A stretch of 64,000 nt of DNA from Ornithodoros turicata (Eukaryota; Arthropoda; Arachnida; Ixodida; Argasidae): the NCBI RefSeq assembly GCF_037126465.1, contig NC_088203.1:105362409-105426408 (forward strand), given 5' to 3'. The notes beneath the pieces were generated by a model that searched no databases, had not been told where the DNA came from, and worked only from the letters and a program-made list of their open reading frames with translations. Made by a program: the position numbers and the translations under genes. This document shows, piece after piece, positions 30,934-42,532 of the stretch. The stretch's first letter is position 1; every line of letters starts with the position of its first letter.

Positions 30934-31383
30934 TCAGTCAGACGCAGGGTTCCGATAAAAATGGGTTAGGGAACAATACAGGGACATCTTTGTTGTTCGG
31001 TGGCGTTTTATTGAATAGCAGCGTACCTGCCTATATGCAGGCGTAGTGGATAGTGCGTCATGGGCCGACTTCACACGGATCTGTGCCGAAGCGTCTGAGG
31101 GAACTTCATTCCAAACAAAGTCGATGCTCCCACAGAATGGGCCGTCCGCAGCGACGTGGACAATAGCATTGTATAGGTGAAATCTATATACTAGACCTCT
31201 GCCTTTGACATTGCACGGCGCATTTTGGAGGACAGGGGAAGGTGGGGAAGGATTCGTGTGGTGATCATTTCCTGGTTGTGCTCCGTCCAATGAGAGAATC
31301 GGATTTGCGCGCGTGGATTGACGTAAGTGTCCGGGAGCTTCGTGGTCTACCCCATATGTATTTATGAGCTCACATGTTTGCAT
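30934..31383 (-). other. 150-codon open frame ending in SINE-like sequence
   Basis: An ATG-started minus-strand frame. The C-terminal third is translated SINE family 1 body ('ctcagacgcttcggcacag', 'gaagtcggcccatgacgca', 31050-31110), and an AATAAA (31012-31017) lies inside the frame. The N-terminal 95 residues include 'GRGLVYRFHLYNAIV' and 'GPFCGSIDFVWNEVP', which I do not recognise. Codon choice is only mildly biased. It is probably not a gene, but a transcript with an exonised SINE is possible. Confidence 0.2.
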
Positions 31384-31410
31384 TCGGAAAGGGGTCAGAT
31401 CAACAATACT

Positions 31411-31433
31411 TTTTTGATGATGATGATGATGAT
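31411..31433. repeat. (GAT)n microsatellite
   Basis: About seven perfect GAT units. Confidence 0.95.
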
Positions 31434-32259
31434 GGTTCGATCGTTTCGTCCCGACTGAACATATACTCTAACCCAGTGTTCGCAGTAATAAGCCAGACCA
31501 TCTGGGAAGTGAATCAATATACAGTGGAGTAAAGATTAATCAGGTTGAAGGAAGTACAGACAGGCTGTGAATCTCTAGACAACCTACTGAAGGGATCGTT
31601 GGGGAGTTCCACAATGTGTGTCGCGTACGATACGCTTTACTTAGAATGTCATATTACTTGAAAAGTATTGGCTTATATGTCGAAGGTGAACCTCGTATAA
31701 TTATTTCGGCGTCCCCCTTTCGTGATTGTGTAAGGCCGTTATAGGAAATCGCTGCAATATGCATATTTCCCTCCGTGTGTTCATTCTGTGTTTTATGTAA
31801 ATTTGTCACATAGACAACCATTCCTTTGAACATTTAAGGCACGTTCGAATAATTAAGTAACGGGAGGCAAACAGCGCAAATGAAGCACGAAGCGCTGACC
31901 ACACAAAACGGCAGAAACTCACAAAAAATTTTCCGTCTCGAAAACTATACCAGTTCCATTCATCCTTTGCAGAGGAAAAGTGACCGTATTCTGCACCCGT
32001 TTTTCAGCCGTCAGAGAAACATCCCCATATTTTTCCCTCTTCGATACTGGCCCAAGTTTACTGTTTCAACAGCCAGCGACCCGGCCTGTCAACCATCGAA
32101 GAATGTCAGTTGATGAAAACCACATTTTTCCTGTCAACGCAAACAACGCCAGTCTTGTCTTAAAATATCCCTTATTTGCAGCATTCGAGAGGCGTTCTTT
32201 TCACTCAACTTAAAAGTTTCAAGATGTAAAAGCGCACGTACGAAGAAGAGAAGAACACG
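31434..32259. other. Unassigned stretch
   Basis: Nothing recognised. Short frames only. Confidence 0.4.
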
Positions 32260-32584
32260 TTCAAACCATGGTTGCGGAGTTGTCACTTCGGAGTTGGAAT
32301 GATTCCGGAATGATTCCAGATTTATCAGAGCCCGGAATGGAATATGGAATTGGAATGGAATGGCGGAAACAGTCCTAGGAATGGAATGGGAATGGAAGTA
32401 TAGGCAGTTTCTCGCAGGAATGGAATGGGTGTAGCCAGCCCATTCCAGGAGTGGGAATTGGCCATACCTTTTCATTCCGAGGAAATGAAAGGAATGGAAT
32501 TATCACAAATATCCATTCCTCGGAATGGAATTGGAATGGAATTGGAATGGAATTGGTGGCCCCATTCCGCAACCGTGGTTCAAA
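32260..32584. mobile_element. 325-bp TIR element filled with GGAAT units
   Basis: Left 'ttcaaaccatggttgcgg' and right 'ccgcaaccgtggttcaaa' are inverted. The interior is GGAAT/ATTCC-rich on both strands ('ggaatggaattggaatgg' and complement), with a switch of strand near 32440. This allows a large imperfect hairpin. Confidence 0.75.
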
Positions 32585-32616
32585 TGCTCCTAGACTCAGA
32601 GTTCGGTTTAGTTTGA

Positions 32617-32860
32617 TGGTGGTGACGATGGAACACTTTGTCGTAGTCTGCCACGCTCAGGCGGGCAGCGTCACGGCTATCGCAGACGGGATCGTGCGTC
32701 TTGGGACGACTTCACAGGGAACTGTGCCGACATTTGTCTTTATTAAATCGTCTGAGGCAAACCCAAGGAAAACATCCAGACAGCAGAGCCGGTGCCTGGG
32801 TTCGAACCCAGTCTCGGCGTGGAATGCCATCATCGTAGCCAGTAGGACACGGGAGCTTGC
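32617..32860 (-). mobile_element. SINE family 1 copy
   Basis: Minus strand: head with B-box 'ggttcgaacccag' (about 32798-32810), then 'gtctggatgttttcc', 'atgtcggcacagttccctg' and 'ccaagacgcacgatcc', ending in 'atcgtcaccaccatc'. A nearly complete element. A 154-codon plus-strand frame and an 82-codon minus-strand frame across it are by-products. Confidence 0.85.
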
Positions 32861-33086
32861 TTTTGCGCGAACAATAAAATTAATATGGAGATGCTGGTCC
32901 AATAAGATAAGCTAGAGATAAGTTAACTCGCAGCACGCATAATTAAGCACTTTTTTATACGTGTGCAAGTGTAAGATGTTGAAAAGGATGTCGCTGCGTA
33001 CGTAGAAACCATCGTATAGTTTTCAAAGCAATGTGAACAAGGAAACTTTGCTGGGGAGTTGTTTAGCTTTCTTTCGCACAACATTA

Positions 33087-33182
33087 TGTTAAGAAGAGAA
33101 CAACAACAACTTTATTTTAAGATGATGAATGGGGAGTTTCCTCGCCAGGGGCGATGCTCTACCCCATTGCTGGTCTACCCCA
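33087..33182 (-). mobile_element. LINE 3' end with AATAAA and (TTG)n tail, copy 1
   Basis: Minus strand: 'ggggtagagcatcgcc', 'gaggaaactccccattc', 'aaaataaagttgttgttg'. The same 3' module occurs at 48896-48962 and 53690-53765. Elements ending in short tandem repeats after AATAAA are typical non-LTR retrotransposons. Confidence 0.75.
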
Positions 33183-33293
33183 TTGCTGGGCTTTCACAAC
33201 AAGGATCGAAGTCCTGCGGTGTCCAAAAAGGGTCAAACGAGCTTTGAGGGGAGAGCGTTGGTGGGCTGGATTTGACCAGGGACAAAGCAGTTT

Positions 33294-33294
33294 T

Positions 33295-33323
<29 letters not shown>
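33294..33323. repeat. (GA)n microsatellite
   Basis: About 13 GA units. Confidence 0.95.
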
Positions 33324-33326
<3 letters not shown>

Positions 33327-33439
33327 GCGAGAGTCCAGCTGATTAAGACACCCGATGAGTGCGGTTCGGGACGGTTGAATTCTCCCCACATGGAGTCGCA
33401 TTCGATGAATTGATGCAGCATCTTGACGAGGGGGAGGGA

Positions 33440-33572
33440 GGGATATGTTTATTAAGAAAAAAGAAGGAAAGGTCAGCCAGACGGAGATCGGCTTGCTATT
33501 CCAAAGAAAAAAGGAAAAGGGGGAAGAAAAGAAAAGAAAAGAAAGAGAAGAAAAGACGAGACGAGACGAGAG
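33440..33572 (-). repeat. Retroelement 3' module 'cttaataaacatatcc', copy 1
   Basis: On the minus strand a purine/pyrimidine-rich stretch leads to 'ggaatagcaagccg', 'gtctggctgacctttcc', then 'cttaataaacatatccc' containing AATAAA and a C-rich end. Further copies lie at 38062-38222, 38663-38755 and 63600-63712. Confidence 0.7.
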
Positions 33573-34000
33573 ATGTTTCGTGGCATGCGGAAAGCGAGCG
33601 TTGGATCAACTCTTCCGAGCATAGATGGAGGGATAATGTCAGTTGTCCATTGGCGGGAAGCCAGGGGTGTCACTAGGCGTCGAAGAATGGAACGACTGTC
33701 TCCTCTCAGCAGCGCAATACTCGTCCGTCCCCGAGAAGAGAGAGCTGCTTCTGTGGCGCTGTCGGCCTGTTCATTTCCCAGGGCACCACAATGAGCTGGA
33801 ACCCACTGAAGAACCAGCCTGTACCCTGCTTCGTACACAAGGTGGTATGCCATTAACACATCCGTCACTAGGGGTGCGGATGAGCCTCGTATGCCAGAAT
33901 TTTCGGTAGCTTGCAGTGCAGATTTTGAGTCAGTGAACACTGCCCATTCCCGCGGGGTAAAATCAACGATGCGCTGCAGAAACGATGTGCTGCGATTCAT
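33573..34000 (-). pseudogene. Non-LTR retrotransposon RNase H domain fragment
   Basis: The minus-strand frame reads 'FTPREWAVFTDSKSALQA' (catalytic Asp in FTDS), then 'YRLVLQWVPAHCGALGN' directly followed by 'EQADSATEAA' (the GNEQAD Asp), then 'LGRVDPTLAFRMPRN'. This is the RNase H domain and following segment of an I/R1-type LINE polyprotein. The 5' side starts inside the domain, so the first catalytic Asp (DGS motif) is missing. The 3' side breaks off at 33573 into the repeat module above. The same 'VDPTL...RMPR' string occurs in the LINE at 34985-36815, so both are one family. Confidence 0.8.
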
Positions 34001-34059
34001 TGAGACAGGATTGCTGAGATAGAATGAGTGCATCATCTTCAAGAGTTGGTAGCTTTTTG

Positions 34060-34969
34060 TTGTCTTCCAGATGACGTGAAAAATTGACCGAACACATAGC
34101 ACTCCATCTTCGTGGTACTTTTCCTTTGCCCCCTTGTTTCCTTTTTCGTACACCTATGTCCGATTGGCAGTGGCATGCATTCCCTACATAAGACTGGGCG
34201 AAAAAGGCGCTGAATCAAATTTTGCACCCGGCTTTAATCCCTGGGGTTCTCGTGCAGTTGGAAACCGCTCCTAGGTGGCACGCCAAAACAATTTACATTT
34301 TGTCTCAGCGTTACGCGAAAAAAACAAAAGCAAAAAAGCCCATGGGGAAGCACTTTGTAGTATAGGGCATCCACACGTGACGGATGGTTCCTACGCCTAT
34401 AGTACATGTATCACATAGTATTACACGTATTACATTTTTACATATAGCAAACATGTAGAAGATTTATCAGTGGACCACCCACGGGGTGTGACCAGAAGTT
34501 CAGAATACGGTTCTAGCCGTATATTCCAAGAATATCCATTGTGGACTCACTATATTACGTGTACCCGTTATTACTCACTATTACGTGTACCCGTTGAGAA
34601 GCAAGGCATAAAGGAAAGGATATATAGTAAGAAAACCACACGCGGTGAGTCGGGTTCTTATTAATCAGCTTCTCCGTATCAAAACGTTTCTCATTAATAT
34701 CACCAATGCACCTAAATAACCCTCTTAACTTTAAATGATAACTTTAAATCACACTCACTATTGACCTGCTACTTCGAATTGCACTCGAAACAGTCTACAC
34801 GAGGACAAGAAGGAAATATCTCTTTGGAAATCGAGGTTTGATAGAACTATCCGCACTGCAAATGTCAGTGCAGCCGACCAGCTTCCGTCAGAATATACTG
34901 CAGCAAAACATATAGGAAAGCACGGAAGTGTCTGCGCACGTGAAATTGCACTTTTGGTTTATCAAACAC
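34060..34969. other. Unassigned stretch
   Basis: Contains repeated 'tattacacgtattac' and 'tattacgtgtacccgtt' units at 34400-34590. No gene. Confidence 0.4.
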
Positions 34970-35603
34970 ACACACTTGATTGATGTGGTGGGTCATTCAC
35001 CGCCGCTATGGCGTTGCACGACCCTATTGCTGTTGCGGAAGAGATTAGAAAGGGATGATGATGGAAAAGTGTCCCATTAGAGTTCGTCCATTAGCCCGGT
35101 GCTAGAGAGGAACTCAGCAACAACTCGGAGGCCTTGATGTGAGGGGTCCGACCGTGGCCCGATAATTCTCGCTAAGTCGAACTGGCGTTGATCGACGCGT
35201 TGGAGAGCAGGTTCCATGAGGGCTCGCTCCCGCTCGTATACTGTCCGCAGACCAGGAGGACGTGGTGGAGGTCACCGCGCACACCACATGTGGAACACAG
35301 GCTGGATGCGCCGACACCGAGGAGGTGTTTGAAAGCCGGCGTAAAAGCCACATTAAGTCTCATGCGGTGGAAGACTGTGGTAAAGGAACGTGGCATTCGG
35401 CGGGAGAGAGTAAGGGACAATGTGGGGTCAACGGAGTAAAACAGAGAGTGTGGTGATGTCATGTTGCCATTGAGAGTGCATCTCGGGGCCAGTGAGGCTT
35501 GAAACGAGGTAACGGCGATCCCCCCGAGACAAGATGATGAGGACACGCCGGGTGTACTGGTACGCGCCTGCGGCTGTTCGATCTGCGTCCCCGTTTCCAC
35601 CTA

Positions 35604-35757
35604 CACTCTTAAAAATGAACTTCACCACATAGCACGCTCCTAGCCAACCATCACCCCGAATGACAACGTTTTCAACAAATCAGGGGCGAGAACGTTGTCA
35701 TTCGGGATGGTGGTTGGCTAGGAGCGTGCTATGTGGTGAAGTTCGTTTTTAAGAGTG
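35604..35757. mobile_element. 154-bp hairpin MITE splitting the LINE RNase H motif
   Basis: TA at 35602-35603 and 35758-35759. Ends 'cactcttaaaaatgaac'/'gttcgtttttaagagtg'. The internal left arm is shortened ('gacaacgttttcaac'), so it is an internally deleted form of the 240-bp subfamily. Confidence 0.9.
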
Positions 35758-36184
35758 TACGCCCACGTGACCCGGGATCCACTGGAAGACGATAGAGTGA
35801 CCCTGTGTGCTTACTTTCTTATAGACTTGCCGAATTTCAATGACCACAGGTCTGAGGAAGCCGCGAAGTCCCATAGTTGCCACACACTGCAGCGTAGATC
35901 TGCATGGAATCCGTAAAAACGATCCAAGAGGGCGAACGGGGCTGGCAGTAATTTTCCGCAGGGTGAAAAGAATAGCATAAAGCTCCTGCGCATGTTGACC
36001 ACGTTTTATGCATCCCCTCGTGGTTGAACCGTCCGTGAATACGGCTGTAGAGGTCGCTTCGTCGCGCATGCTGGCAACGTCGCCTTTCTTCCTTGATAGC
36101 CGCGGCAGGGAGATGTCGGGTGCCGGAAAAGTCGAAGGAGGAGTGCTGGGAGCTGTGGGAGTGACCACGGAGTCAGGTACACTA

Positions 36185-36680
36185 CACTCTTAAAAATGAA
36201 CTTCACCACATAGCACGCCCCAAGCCAACCATCATCCCAAGTGACATCGTTCTCTCACATGACTTGTGGAAAACGGGAGGCGTACGCCTTTTTGTTGTAC
36301 GCACATTTCTGCATAAGTGTCACAAAAAGGCGTACGCCTCCCGTTTTCAACAAATCAAGGAAGGGAACGATATCACCCGGGATGATGGTTGGCTAGGAGC
36401 GTGCTATGCGGTGAAGTTCATTTTTAAGAGCGTGCTGGCCATGTCACGTCGAGACTGGGAGGTACCCGGGTTCGAATCCCGGTGCCGGCTGTGCTGTCTG
36501 GGGTTTTTCCTGGGTTTTCCTCAGACGCTTTCAGACATATGTCGGCACAGTTCCCTTAGAAGTCGGCCCAGGACGCACATTCCCCCAGGGCGTGAGTCGT
36601 GACGTTGCCCACATACGTGAGGCCGACAACGGCAAGCCCTATCACCACCACCACCACCACCACCATCATTTTTAAGAGTG
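36185..36680. mobile_element. Hairpin MITE carrying a SINE
   Basis: TA at 36183-36184 and 36681-36682. The left part is a normal copy ('ggcgtacgcc' subfamily). Its right terminal 'tcatttttaagag' occurs twice, at 36418-36430 and 36666-36678, because a SINE was inserted there. The true right end is 'gagtg' at 36676-36680. Confidence 0.9.
36431..36665 (+). mobile_element. SINE family 1 with 13-bp target duplication
   Basis: Plus strand: B-box 'ggttcgaatcccgg' (36469-36482), 'ctgtctggggtttttcctg', 'gtcggcacagttccc', 'gaagtcggcccaggacgca' and 'gaggccgacaacggcaag', ending in (CAC)n. Flanked by the perfect 13-bp repeat 'tcatttttaagag', the mark of LINE-driven retroposition. Confidence 0.92.
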
Positions 36681-36815
36681 TAGGCTTCAGTGATTGCGTC
36701 TCCGGAGCTTCGTAACGAGCGCGTGCCGCCGATGCTGAGCCAGAAGGCGGAGGTTCTGCCGACACGCCTCTCCATAGCGAAGAACTTCCAGTGGGTTTTC
36801 CTTCGCCTCAGGTTT

Positions 36816-37871
36816 ACGAGAACAGATTATTGAAATGGCAGCTCGACGACCAATATGCTCTTTTGTCGAACAAGAAAGGACAGAAAGAGAGACACAAGAA
36901 ACAGGTGTGTGCTCTAACCAATCGACGAAGTTCATCCGATTAATCGAGAGGTCGGCAGTCTTATCTATTCATCTCTCAAGTTTGACATTAGCCGGTAACA
37001 CCTCCTAGTTCTTCATGTTTTTCTACTTACTGTACTTTACAATAGGCTTTATGAGCATGCTACGAATGCACGAATTTATTCACTGAAGCTAACCAAAGTG
37101 GGAGAAGGCAGCTAACTGGTATATGCTCAATTAAGGAAGTATTGTCCTTTTCATTCACTGTTTAGTGAAATTTCTTTAGTTTCTATTGCAGCTTGGAAAT
37201 TGCTGCACTAAATATAACTTCGAACGATGTATCTTTCCCCTTAACACATAATTTTTAGTTGCACTTGGTCTCAAGACCGATTACCAGAATCCAGAGTGAA
37301 GGCAACTAAATATGTTCGTCTCACTTATCAACTTATCAACGATCGCTTTCTCAGCACGTGAACTAAACAGAAATGAAAACCGGGTCAGCTCCACATTACC
37401 TACACCAGAACAGCCTCATTGTTGAATCACGGAAACGCAACTACCCGTCTCGACAATGTACAAATAAATACCTGCCCAGCAAAAACATGAAGAATTTTTT
37501 GTGCGACCAAAAAGAAAACAAAAGCAACAAAGAACCTATCCAAGCCAAGCCTCCTGTAAGGCCGACAATAGAATGCGCCCTATAAGATGCCATATAGTGC
37601 GACTGGGACAGAAGATCATTGGAACCAACTTGGGGGAAAATAACAATAGCTCTGCTACCCTGGGTCTTATGGAAGGGGCAGATCTATGCACTCCATGTGT
37701 GTGCACCCAAGCTCATCCTTCTGCCCGCGGATATGAGAAACGCTACGAAAGACGAGAAAGGTTGGGGTCGCGCATGGCTGACTGTTTGGTTCCGGTAGAC
37801 TTCCATCTGTTGGTAAGATCTTGTTTGGTTGGGAATGGACAAATACATGTAGTGTGTTGGCGCGTTTCTCT
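36816..37871. other. Unassigned stretch
   Basis: Nothing recognised. Confidence 0.4.
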
Positions 37872-38056
37872 TCCCTTTTATTCTGTGTTAGCGCCGCGAT
37901 GCAACTGCGACTATAAGCGACGTACAGACGTACGCAGCAGAAAGGAGTTTGAGACAGCGGGATTAGCGTTCGTCCTGGCCAACATCCGTCTGGAAAGTGA
38001 ACCGGTAGGCTCAGGGGAACAGTACAGCCGGTAGTAGGATTGCAACCCACAACCAC
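37872..38056 (-). mobile_element. SINE family 1, 3'-complete diverged copy
   Basis: Minus strand: remnants of a B box ('gttgcaatcctac'), 'cagacggatgttggcc', and a tail 'cgtacgtcgcttatag' leading to 'gcatcgcggcgctaacac'. The tail is shared with 45172-45440 and 57688-57780. The 177-codon plus-strand frame over this region is its shadow. Confidence 0.6.
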
Positions 38057-38061
38057 CCATT

Positions 38062-38222
38062 CTTCATAGGGGGGTATGGCTATTAAGAAAAAGGAAAGGA
38101 AAGGTCACCCAGACGGGGGTCGGCTTGCTATTCCAAATAAATGGAAAATGGGGGAAGAAAAGAAAGGAAAAGAGAAAGAAGAAAATAAAAGGAGAAGAAA
38201 AAAGAAGAAAAGGGGAAGGGGA
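38062..38222 (-). repeat. Retroelement 3' module, copy 2, purine-rich
   Basis: Plus-strand 'ggaaaggtcacccagac' and 'ggtcggcttgctattcc' followed by a GA-rich run. Same module as 33440-33572. Confidence 0.7.
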
Positions 38223-38662
38223 CTACCCTAGGGATGGCGCAAACGAGCATACGCTCTACCGATTTGTACTTAACCTCTGTACTGATCTGTACTCTACTCT
38301 ACTCAAGGTACTCTATCCTAAATACTTCTGGAAGTAACTTGGTAGCTAACAAATCTTCTTGAAATTCATTATTTACTACCGAACTGAAAACCCTTTGTAA
38401 CTGGAGTAGATTGACACCTAAGGTGAATCAGCCCTTTTCACCTGTACTCATTTGTACCTGTTCCCTTGTATTTGTACGCAACTGGTACTCATTTAGTAAG
38501 TCACTCCTAAGACGCTTGTTTCCTCCTATTTCCAAACATCGCTCGATCGTCGGTGGTGGTTATGGTTGGGCCGACGGGGACCGTGTCACTACGACGGCGC
38601 AGTAGTAGTGTACAGATGACGGACTAACATGCGTCCATCCAAACTGGTAGTGTGCGTGTGTG
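38223..38662. other. Stretch rich in 'tgtact' words
   Basis: 'tgtactctactctactc' and 'gtactcatttgtacc' recur at 38265-38490, resembling subterminal DNA of hAT-like elements. No ends identified. Confidence 0.3.
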
Positions 38663-38755
38663 TGTGGGGGGGGGGGGGGGGATGTGTTTATTGAAAATAG
38701 AAAGGGAGGAAAGGTTAGTCAGGCGTAGGCCAGCTTAGTATTCCTACACTGGTAG
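38663..38755 (-). repeat. Retroelement 3' module, copy 3, after G-run
   Basis: (TG)n and a 14-G run, then 'gatgtgtttattgaaaat' and 'ggaaaggttagtcagg'. On the minus strand TTTATT reads AATAAA. Confidence 0.7.
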
Positions 38756-39253
38756 TGGCTTACCTTAATTGCGTCATCAATAGGCAACTAAGAAACGTCA
38801 GCGGCGTGATGGTATGTTACACCGCACGCTGTGCATTCTTATAACTCCCCCCAGGGTGTCTTACTATTCCACTCGAAGGCAACTATTTCGCGATGCTCTT
38901 TCAAAATGAGACAAGGATGGGGTCATGTGTTTTTGGAATCGGAGTACCCCCACCCTCCCTCCCCGTGATGTGTCCGTGTTATTCGTGGTTATTTAGTTAT
39001 GTTGTGCACGGCCTCGGTACTATGATAGAGACTGGGGTGATGCCCTTTAACCACGGAGTCGGTCAAGCACTTTATGGGGATGCTCTTTCCGGATTCTGAA
39101 GGCGCTAAGTAGGGTAACATCTCATTACGGCCCGAGTCTCATTACGGCCGAAAATCCTTTAATCCCCAAGTGTCTCGTTACGGCCAAAGTCTCAATACGG
39201 CCGAAGGTAGTCTCATTACGGCCGAAGATGTCTCATAACGGCCAAAAAGAAAA

Positions 39254-42200
39254 AAGAAGCATCCACCATAGTAGCTCTGTATATACTGTGTTTTATGCTT
39301 CCCAAAATGTGTCCGAGGCGGTGTGCCCCCACGGCTTGTGTCACACACAATGGTTCATGCACACAATATTGCGACAGTGTTTCATGCATCCCTCGTGAAA
39401 AATGTTTTTATTGTCATATGTGTCACACGATATTTGTATGTGTTACGCCATTTTCTCTCAGTATTCAAGCAACATCCTACTCGTTGGTTCTGTGAGCAAA
39501 CTGTATGTGTGTGTGTTCTGAAAAGTACTCCACAAGGGAGCCCACTGGGAGCTCCAGGAGTCACATGACCTATGACCATGATCTTCTCCCCCACTAGCTG
39601 CCTTCTACAATTTACGTCCACCTGAAATTTACAAAAAAGTACATAAGCCACTGTACAAAATGACATATGCTCTTGTTTGATGATGACTATAAGACATATG
39701 CTGTCAAGCAGACTTTTTTTTTTTCATATATTCAAAACATATTCAAGAATTATGGACAACAATGACAATTACGTCATAATAATGCAGCTGCATAGCCAGG
39801 AAACTATTTCAGGAGGTGTTTTATGAGGCTTGACATGGGGTGGAGGAGTCCCCCTCGTCAGTGCTTTATCCAGACCCCCCCTAACTTTTTTGCCTGTGCA
39901 CCCCCTACAGGGGGTGCCCTTGCGATTTCAGCTTCAGATACGTCTGTAATGATATGTTAAGCTGTAATGACCTAACTATTCCAACAATTTTTTTCCAACA
40001 CCCTTCTCGTGCTTGGGATTCTGGATAAACCACTACCCCTTGTTCATTTTTGTGGGGCACTACATTAGAGCTTATGCCACTGCACTGATGTCACAATGTT
40101 AAAAGTGTGTGTCACTCTGGGCATTCGGAATTCCTCTAAGCTACAATATGTAAATTCAGAATATCCGAAGGGTAAACATCAGATGTTACCTGCAGGCTTC
40201 ATGCTGAAACGCGTGTACGCAAAACACTTCCGCCGTGGTGGGCGACGCCGTTAGTGTAATCATACACGCAAGACAATTGCGGGCACATGGAGTAGTGGCA
40301 GCAACCTGAAAACGATACATTTTCTTGTTACATATGAGTAATCAAAAATATACATTCCCACATGTTTCGTTTTGTCGTTTGTAGGAAGCGCTAGTAAGGG
40401 AACAGCACTTGGTTGGTCACATGCAAGCCACAATGCGAGAGGTGCCGATATTTCGATTACGCGATCAAGAATTAAAAGTCTAGAACCATGCACACTTCCC
40501 CATGCAACTACTTCCCCAGCATCGTGAGACATGACACCCATGACATGACACCATGTATTCACGTATAGTGTAATGATATGCAGGAATGAAAAAGATGCCA
40601 ACATACCTGTAATCCAGTGTCCCATAAGTTTGATTCGATTTTTTGGCAGCTACCATGAAGAGCAAATGCACGATTCACAAGTTTCGTTTCGCCATTTTCA
40701 TTGTTGATTTCGCAAGCGTCGAGCAATCCCACGTGACCTCCTTTGGATCAGTGAAAAGTGAAAATTACTCGCGTCATGAACATATATGTTCATCTCAGCG
40801 CAAATCACGTTTTGCATGCTATAGAAGGAGGGGGGATCAATACTCTTCCTTTCGTGTTTTGATATCTTGTTGTTTTGCTACTCTCACTTCGGAGTTCGGA
40901 TGGTGTCTAGCAACGTTGGGTACCTCGTTTCTTGTGTGTGTGAGCGAGTGGTTGCTGTTTACGATGTGTTCATATATCGCTTTGTAGTGCTGTAATGTGC
41001 AAATTAGCGGACTTTATAGCGGCTCTCTATTTTCCGTCGTTGTCTTTCGAGCAGCGCCTGTTGTTCCGGTAAAAATCGAGTTGAATGAATCGCCACAGCC
41101 CCAACGTATATCGCGCAGTGTTGACCAAGACCAAGTCAAGCAGGAATTCTGGTGAGTAATGCTTTCGTAGATTGCCTGTCTTAGTAGCTTAGTAGTGTGC
41201 TGTCCACACATAGTTGGATTCTCATAAGAGTAATTTAAATTAATCAAAACAGCTGAAGTGCCTGTAATAGATGTAACTCGGTATCCGTTCGTAGGTTTGC
41301 GCCGTTTCTAGTTGGTTGCGCGTTTAGGAACAACAAATTTATTCGAAGACGATAAGATACCGATAATGCATCACCGTACAGCAGCATTTACTCGTATCAT
41401 TGTGAGCCATATTTCATTTGTTAAAATTTGTCGTCGTATTTCTTCAAAAATAAAAGCGCAAGTCGGCGTACTTGAATTGATCTCCAAGAACTGGTTACGT
41501 CGAACGTCTGCAAATGTTGTACTTATGTGCCTTCGCGCACCATAGTAGGCACAAAGCATATCTGATTAGAATAAATACTTCAAGAGGAAGTCATTCAAAT
41601 ACATTGTTATTTATAGCTGGTTTTCCATTCCAGGCATGGTATGTGGCTGCACGAAGGATTCCGAAAAAGAAAAACAACATGGCTAATAGGATGTTGCTGC
41701 CCAGGGAGTCCTGGCGAAGAGGTGAGCTGTTAAGATCATCATAAGGTTCTGTTGTGAAGTGAGAAATTTTGTAGTAGTGCACGAATGTTAATTCGTGCAC
41801 TACTTTTATAAAAAAGAAACCAGAAATGGAAAGTTATGCATGCATCATTTCATGAATTGTAATGTATTACTATTTGATATTCACATGTTTCCATTAAGGG
41901 AATGAACCACTGAACCTATATTCATATCATGGTCATGCTCTGTGTTTACCTGGAAGTCACATTTTTAAGGCTTGTCATTCTTTTGTCTAAATGAATATTT
42001 ATGTTAACCTTGTATGAAATAGCAGACACGTATCAACACGTGTGCAGCTTGTGCACATTAAAACGAGCCATGTAGAGACAAATGCTTGTTGTTGTTTTTT
42101 TTAATATTCTAGCCTATTCATGGTTGCTCATCGCTTCTTGCAGGTTTACTCATTCCAGAAGCAAGAATTGTATCATTGTAAGGCGAATGGAAATAAACTG

Positions 42201-42532
42201 ACATCGACTGAGATAGCTGCTCTGTCATGGCCAATGACTGTAGGATGGCTCCAAAAGCGTCACAACAAAGCCAATATTCATCTAGCTCTCTACAAGTAGC
42301 TAACTCCACATAGTAGCCTGCTTCACAGCCTACACTACCTTGTGGGAGTACACATTACACAATATGTTGCATTGTGCTGTGGTATGATAACATACCGTTT
42401 GTCTCGCAATATGTGTATATAAATATGATAAGGGCCCTAAGGGCACAGTGCATGGCTTATACCCTGCTGAATATATATCCATACCTGGCTGCGACATTGC
42501 ATATCAATGCAGGTTACAATACACATTTTGAC
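39254..42532. other. Interior of the Mutator-like element
   Basis: Frames up to 121 codons on either strand lack conserved motifs and mostly begin on non-ATG codons. 40640-40990 looks less AT-rich than its surroundings and could be a captured host segment, but I recognise no gene. Confidence 0.4.
41774..41803. repeat. Short perfect hairpin
   Basis: 13-bp arms 'gtagtgcacgaat' and its complement around 'gtta'. Confidence 0.9.

Larger units (their letters stand above)
34970..36815 (-). pseudogene. Non-LTR retrotransposon (RNase H to 3' UTR), interrupted by two MITEs
   Basis: In minus-strand order: a linker after reverse transcriptase, 'KENPLEVLRYGEACRQNL' (about 36800-36740); RNase H start 'TAVFTDGSTTRG' (near 36030); 'QELYAILFTLRK'; 'SIVFQWIPGHVGVHS' (ending 35760); then, after a MITE, 'GGNGDADRTAAGA' (35600-35560), which completes the RNase H motif; then 'YSVDPTLSLTLSRRMPRS' and a CCHC-like 'LCSTCGVRGDLHHVLLVC' (about 35280). 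The 3' UTR runs to near 34985. Frameshifts occur in the RNase H middle part. Without reverse transcriptase and endonuclease it is a 5'-truncated dead copy. The family is the same as 33573-34000. Confidence 0.85.

Noticed and set aside
37501..38034. 177-codon open frame on the plus strand
   Set aside because: Antisense of a SINE copy plus unrelated flank; no motif and no bias.
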